The notes beneath the pieces are model-generated. The model searched no databases, was not told the origin of the DNA, and saw only the letters and a list, made by a program, of their open reading frames with translations. A stretch of DNA of 64,000 bases from Epichloe hybrida. Its lineage: Eukaryota; Ascomycota; Sordariomycetes; Hypocreales; Clavicipitaceae. The position numbers and the translations under genes were made by a program. Within the stretch, counting starts at the first letter, position 1, and each line of letters starts with the position of its first letter. This document shows positions 58,697 to 64,000 of the stretch, piece after piece. The stretch is from assembly GCA_019022495.1 (NCBI GenBank), contig JAFEKR010000001.1, positions 2,046,001 through 2,110,000 of the forward strand. Direction: 5' to 3'.

Positions 58697-60923
58697 ATGT
58701 CACTCAAGTCTCGACCACCACCGCTTCCACCACGTCTTTTCTCCGAAACCACATCGCAAACATCTGTCTCATTCCTATCGCCATACCCTGATCATGTCGC
58801 ACTGCACTCTGCGGACCCACGCACTTCTTCGACACAGTCTCTTGTTCCCTCCATTTCCGAATCGGAAACTAGGCGCAGGCTTCTCGTCGTCTATATTCAC
58901 GGATTTTATGGCAATAACCAATCATTTCGATCGTTTCCCGCTCACGTCCATGCCTGCCTGACAACCCTGCTGGCGGACAGCCATGTCGTTCACTCAAAGA
59001 TTTACCCTAGGTACAAGACGTACAAAGCTATCGAGGTTGCTCGCGATAACTTCAGTGCTTGGCTAGAGCCTCACGAGTCGCCGAGGACTGATGTTATTCT
59101 CGTGGGGCATTCGATGGGTGGTCTTTTGGCGGCTGAGGTGGTTCTGATGGTATGTATTCCAAAGCATGACTTGGGTAGCAGGTGACAAAAGAGATTGCAT
59201 ACATCAAATAATGATCGATGGCTAACGCGGACCTTTGCCATAGCCAAACCGTTGTCCATACCATCAACGTCCGTTTAAACATGGAATTCTCGGGATCATT
59301 GCTATAGATTCCCCGTTCCTGGGTCTGCATCCTGGGATTGTGATATCAGGAATTGCGAGCTTGTTCCAGCCTTCGCCAAAACTCGAGGACGTTCAGCAAC
59401 AGCCACAGGAAGCCCCCTTGGAACGTGGATATTCATATGGATTTGGTTCGTCGTCGATTGAGCGGTTGCCTCCCGTCGACTCTCGAGCGGAATCGATTTA
59501 CACGGAGGCATCATCGCCGGGCCCACATCCGCGACAACCAACTGACCCTTTCTTTGACCCCCCGTTCTACAACGATGCGCCATTCAGGGAGCAACCATTC
59601 GTGAAGCGTCTGATGAATTTCACTGCCAAGCACAGACGAGAGGGATTATTCAACGCAATAGGCAATCATATCAACTCACATCTGGAATTTGGGGGCTGTC
59701 TAGCCGACTATCGGGGGCTGAATATGCGGTATAACCGGCTTCGGGCCCTGGAGGATGTTGATGAGATAAAACTAATATCAGAGGGTCAACCAGCTGGCGA
59801 TCACGCCAGAGTTCGCTTTGTGAATTACTATACACTGTCTCCTGGCCGACCAAACCCACCAAAGCCAGAATCGGCAATTGACGACGAGTTGGCGACCAAT
59901 ACCTGCGAATCGACCGAAGTATTCCAGGGGGGCAGAGCGAGCAACGAGGAAAACAAGAACAGGGAGAAACAATGTCCTCTCCATGCAGAACCGAAGTTTT
60001 GTCACGGAGAAATCAGCGATGAGAAAACCTATCTCGAAGCCTCTGCTCCCTCCTTAGCATTCAATTCGCACGAAACCATCGACCAAGTAGAGATTACTGA
60101 CAAGTGGCCATCGAAAGAAGAGGATCAAGATATCGCGCCTGTGAAAGCAGAAAACGCAAATAGTAGCCAACTCTCAGACACACTGCCTGTCATGAACCGG
60201 ATTCCCATGCATAACTTGGATCCCATGCCTCTCACAGACGACGAGGACGACGAGGATGACGACAGTAAAGAACGGACTCGGTCTACCGAGCCTCCAACCC
60301 AAGACCATCATCCACATGACCTCGATCTACCTGCCATTCCAGACCCCCCCGAAAAGCCCACACTTCCAGATCCATCTCAATTCACAGACAAAGATGCCAA
60401 AAAACAAGCCGAGAAGGAAGGAAGGCGACTCCAAAAAGCCCACGACCAAGCCATCAAAGACCACAACAAGGCCGTCCAAGAACGCGAAAAGCTAATTCAG
60501 AAGAGACGCAAAAGGGCCCCCAAAGAGGCACAAAAGAAGGCACGAGAAGCAGAAAAAGAAAGACTACGCATGGAAAAGGAAGAGAAAAAGCGACTCGCGC
60601 GCCAAGAATCAGAGCGGGCGGCGAGCCTTGCATCAGCCCCGACCACCACGTCTGGAGATGGGTCTACTTTCGATACAGCGGCGGGGACAGACAAGAAGAA
60701 GAAGAAGCTGAAGAAGTTCTGTTCCCTGCCTAGTGAGAAGAATGGTGTTAGGGACTCGACTTGGATTGATGTGTACATGAAGGGGATGGATGAGGTTGGT
60801 GCCCATTGTGGACTGTTCTTTTCGGGGCCCCATTATGATAAACTTGTTGGCGATGTTGGCACGAGGGTTGCAGGGTGGGTAGGTGATGATCTTAGCAAGA
60901 GGGCGGTCCTGGACACGAGGTGA
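58697..60923 (+). CDS. alpha/beta hydrolase (DUF676/lipase-like serine esterase)
   Basis: A predicted serine hydrolase of 710 aa. Exon 1 is 58697-59149, the intron 59150-59243 (GTATGT..CATAG), exon 2 59244-60923. An oxyanion-type strand-turn RRLLVVYIHGFYGNNQSF is followed by the nucleophile elbow ILVGHSMGGLLAAEV (residues about 134-148, Ser139), and exon 2 continues with PFKHGILGIIAIDSPFLGLH. After the roughly 400-residue catalytic part comes a charged disordered region ([13 protein letters not shown]) and a long Lys/Glu helical segment (about residues 520-620, AEKEGRRLQKAHDQ.. KAREAEKERLRMEKEEKKR) that is probably coiled coil, then a compact C-terminal end (STWIDVYMKGMDEVGAHCGL.. HYDKLVGDVGTRVAGWV). 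The last part is likely to complete the hydrolase fold around the insertion. No signal peptide or membrane anchor. The substrate is unknown. Confidence 0.85.
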
Positions 60924-62095
60924 TGGTTTGACGATGCATGCATGCACGCACCATACTCCACTATAACGAAGGCACGGGGATTGCATATACGATATGGGGC
61001 AAGAGATTGAACAGGCTGGTGGTTTCATGGGATGGGCAAAACCCCCGTGTACACACATCTGCTCCCAAGGTCTATGACGTTCGAGGGAATTCGAGAAAAG
61101 TGCAGAAAACATTGCTGCCGCACACGCCAAAAGAAAAAAGGAGAAGAAGGGTTTGCTCGAGAATAAATACAAATCAAGCTTCTCGCAAACGGATCCGCAG
61201 GTCTCTTTTGCAAGTACTCATCTATCTCGATGCCTTTCATGATGGCACCGTCCGTCACTTGTCCGGTGTGAGAGATTCACAGCCAATCGCCACCGCGCCG
61301 AGCCGAGCCGCACCCAGGGAGCATTTGCTTCCCATTCACTGCCAAGGAAGGCAGGAAGGCCTCGTCGAGAAGGCAAATCGATGGAATCCGGCCGCAGCTG
61401 CTGATTCCAACCTGGGACCCATGCGTGCGGCTGGCTCTCCCTCCGTCATCGCACCTCGGAGTCCGTCCGTATCACCCTCGTCGAGCCGCCTGCGGGACTA
61501 ACAATACATATGCGCGAGAGCTTTCTCGTGGTCGATTCTTCCAATGCCAGCCCGTCGGGTCGCGCCCGCGTCGGCGCCCGCGCCAAAATCCCCGAAACCC
61601 TGCCAACCTGTGGCCCAATTGACCGGCTTGATGCGTCGTTTCTTTGGCCGCCGCCGGCTGAGGATTGCCCACCCACGTCACGCTACTATAACTTGCAATC
61701 AAGCAAGTCTCTGTCAGACCTAGCCAGGCCATTTCAAAGGCAAGATCCGCTTGAAATCGAACAAGTTTTGTTGGTCAAGAGGCCGAAGAAGTGGTTTTTA
61801 AGCTGATAGTGAAGGGTGTTCGTTCCATGCAGAACTCCGTGTGCAGCAAGACACATGAGCTAGCTGTAGTGAGACTCGGATGTCACCGTCGCAAATGAAC
61901 GAAAGCGGCTTCCGATCCATCCGCGTCAGATTGGCAGATCATGCAACAAAATTCAAAACATGGATTGTAATGCAAACGATTCTTGTAGGAAACCAAATCT
62001 AGGGACGATTCGCACAAAGCTTGATGGACATGCTTATTTTTCCAATTCATCCGCTATTTGATCGCTTGGGTATACACCCTTTCTTCTCTTTTGGC
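60924..62095. other. convergent 3' interval
   Basis: 1.2 kb between the hydrolase and the AMP-binding-like gene. A plus-strand frame at 61510-61806 (98 codons, MRESFLVVDSSNASPSGRAR) is open but unrecognised and is not listed as a gene. Nothing else was seen. Confidence 0.55.
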
Positions 62096-63949
62096 TCAAG
62101 CATAAGACAACGTGTTGTCGTCATTTAGCTTGACAGCAACTCCCAGACGCGCCTCGCCTCCAGACACACAGGGTCCACGAGCGACGATCTAAAATGACTT
62201 GAGTCAGCATGGTGTGGTGGCTATAATTCTAGCAAAGTTGAAAGAAGGGGAGCGGTAAAGTCCTTACCTCGCCTTGGACTACGTCATCAGTGGTCTTGTA
62301 CGCTCCCATATCCTTCAGATACATCTCAACAGATGATGGAGGGACACCGAAATGGGCCTTGACGGAGGGATTGATTCTGTAATCGAACAGCGCTGTCTGT
62401 GTCACGGAGCCAGCAACTCGAGCTGCCGTCAGAGCGTAGATGATCCTCGCGCCACTGAATATTCTCAGATCAGACAGGGCCTGGGATGAGAGCAAAGGTG
62501 TATCAGCGCCAACACGCTCAGCTACATATACGAGGCGAAGCTTCCCGGGCTTAGTACCGATGCGGAGACGTGCCCCCGCTGCTAGGGCAGCCAAGGCGTT
62601 TGGAGCTGCGTGAACGCCACGCTGGGTGAGTGCATTCGTGGACAATGCGTGAGAAATCTTGGCCAGGCCACCCCCCAGCCTGCGGATGGATTCTCCATGT
62701 GATCGGAGCAGTGTGGCTGGGCTGGCGACAATGACGGTAGGTGCAACGCCTTGCGTAGCAAGAACAAGATCGGCAGACCGGCCGGCTACCGCATTGAGTG
62801 CTACCGCAGCATTGGAGAAGAGTGCTGCCAGTGTCAGGGTCAATGTGTGAATGTTGGACAGTGCATCGACGGGCAAGAATAAATCAGCATGTGTAAGTTT
62901 CTCCCTACTAGGGATTGCGGCTAGTTGCCCAGATATCGCCGACACGAGGTTTGCTTGAGTGAAGCGCACCATCTCCTCGAGGTCGCCGGTCTTGCCCTGC
63001 CAAAATGTCACGACATCCTGGGGAACAGTCTCCTTGTCCACGGGTGGTAGTTCCGTGAGCGCACCGGCAGGAGTGTCGTTCAAGAGATCCTGCCAGGTGG
63101 TTACATTGACACTTCCACCCATTCCCTCGGGCACGTCGTTCCAATCCATGTGGCGGGATCCCTCGTCGACGACCCAAATGAGTTGACGGAGGGAGGGATA
63201 GGCCTTGACCACGGAATCGAGAGGGAACGTGCCGGTGGCAGTAACAACGGTATCAACGGCCGAACGACGGAGCATGGAGATAAGCTCAGACTCGGGGACG
63301 TCAAATGGTATGATGACAGTCGTCAGGTTAGGGTAGAAAGAGCATGCGAAGAGGGTTATGAGCAATTCGATAGAGTTGGGGAGATAGACTGCGACTTTGA
63401 TGGAGCCTTGTTCTTCGATGTATCGGCCGATGACATTGATTTGTCGATTGACGTCGGCTTACTCATGTTAGCTGTCTTTTTGGCGGCACCTTCTCATGTT
63501 TTGCTATGCTTCCTGACATAGATTGGATATAGAAAAGAAGCCATACCTATTTCATGCTCGATGACATTTTCAGAACCAAAAACAGTCAATAGCCTTCCTG
63601 TCGCACTGGCATGTCCTCCAGCGGCGGCCTTCCTCCACACGTCACGCAAGTCGCCGTCTCTACCACGCGAGAACTTGGGCGCACCAGGGTCCTTGATATT
63701 CAATCCAGCATTGAGCGGCATACCATGCGGTGCAGACTGGGACCGATACACTGCGCTCTCTTCTTCGTTACGAACAGCAGATGGCATGGCTTGCCTGGCG
63801 AGCAAAAAGGGGTGGGCGTCGGGCTCGGTGGCAGACATGATGCGGTAGGTGACGAGGACGACGAGCGCCGTTGCCAGCACAGTCGAGTAGGCGTTCCATT
63901 GGGAGAACAGGTCTGTGATGGACGAGTCGATCATCTCGAGTAGGCCCAT
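62096..63949 (-). CDS. membrane-anchored acyl-CoA-synthetase-like protein with degenerate motifs
   Basis: Exons 63949-63547, 63457-62268 and 62188-62096 give 561 aa. An N-terminal span (about residues 18-37, WNAYSTVLATALVVLVTYRI) suggests ER or lipid-droplet anchoring. The body resembles the large domain of ANL adenylating enzymes: VNVIGRYIEEQ-type start of the fold (INVIGRYIEEQGSIKVAVYL), FYPNLTTVIIPFD and, at the usual place of the Thr/Gly-rich AMP-binding loop, VVTFWQGKTGDLEEMVRFTQ, which keeps only a Gly-Lys-Thr-Gly trace. At the place of the YGxTE motif it has IYALTAARVAGSVTQTALF. It ends GEARLGVAVKLNDDNTLSYA without the C-terminal lid domain and its catalytic Lys. It is likely a non-catalytic or divergent member; another function is possible. 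Confidence 0.78.
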
Positions 63950-64000
63950 GATGGGAGTGTCGTCAATGTGAAGGGGGAAGGAAACAAAGCACAAACTTGT

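Noticed and set aside
60938..61501. 187-codon plus-strand frame after the hydrolase
   Set aside because: Begins inside the hydrolase 3' region and has no family resemblance; Arg/Ser/Pro-rich composition typical of untranslated GC-rich DNA.

Overview
The window is chromosomal DNA of a filamentous ascomycete. Short introns (about 50-175 nt) with GT..AG borders, widely spaced single genes, and protein families typical of Pezizomycotina (Zn2Cys6 factor, MED19/Rox3, BOR1-type exchanger, F-box/LRR protein, homeobox factor) support this. Protein similarity from memory points to Sordariomycetes, probably Hypocreales (a Metarhizium-like genome is possible), but the genus cannot be fixed from the sequence alone. 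One long AT-saturated block with almost no CpA/TpG left looks like repeat-induced point mutation (RIP), also a Pezizomycotina trait.

Left arm (1-30.2 kb), mostly housekeeping genes: the 3' end of a fatty-acid elongase (1-401); an F-box/LRR gene with a frame break (2269-4285); a 3.7 kb non-coding interval; a disordered Ser-rich protein (7988-9295); YTM1 (10625-12103); a DEDDy 3'-5' exonuclease (12344-14285, -); LSM5 with five introns in 80 codons (14592-15119); RPB11 (15523-16549, -); a mitochondrial HemK/MTQ1 methyltransferase (16977-18041); an m-AAA protease gene whose first membrane span and intermembrane-space domain are missing at a frame-breaking junction (18582-21147); a BOR1/SLC4 transporter (22254-24318); TOF1/Timeless (24940-28559, -); and a 3-hydroxyacyl-CoA dehydrogenase (28964-30225). 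Several pairs are divergent with 300-430 bp shared promoters (exonuclease/LSM5, RPB11/MTQ1, TOF1/HADH).

Middle (30.87-38.30 kb): one complete, heavily RIP-mutated Ty1/Copia-type LTR retrotransposon in minus orientation. I found both 259 bp LTRs (TG..CA ends, TGTTG/CAACA short inverted repeats), a 5-bp AAAAA target-site duplication, and decayed integrase and reverse-transcriptase remnants. The outer part of each LTR is almost free of mutation while the corresponding inner part of the other LTR is mutated, so the RIP boundaries are visible at both ends. A roughly 290 bp segment with ordinary composition sits inside the decayed element.

Right arm (38.3-64 kb): a 3.4 kb interval without convincing genes; a homeobox transcription factor (41673-43890); a decayed FAD monooxygenase (44133-45136, -); a small Rieske protein (46042-46711); MED19 (48198-49399); a Zn2Cys6 transcription factor (50167-53283, -); a single-pass membrane protein with a His-Ser repeat (55165-56861, -); an alpha/beta hydrolase (58697-60923); and a membrane-anchored acyl-CoA-synthetase-like protein with degenerate catalytic motifs (62096-63949, -). 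The genes do not form one pathway. A recurrent oligonucleotide TACGGAGTA/TACGGATTA, sometimes as the full palindrome TACTCCGTACGGAGTA, is scattered through the non-coding DNA.

No rRNA, tRNA or CRISPR features were recognised. Exon borders below were worked out by hand from reading frame, splice consensus and remembered homologues.
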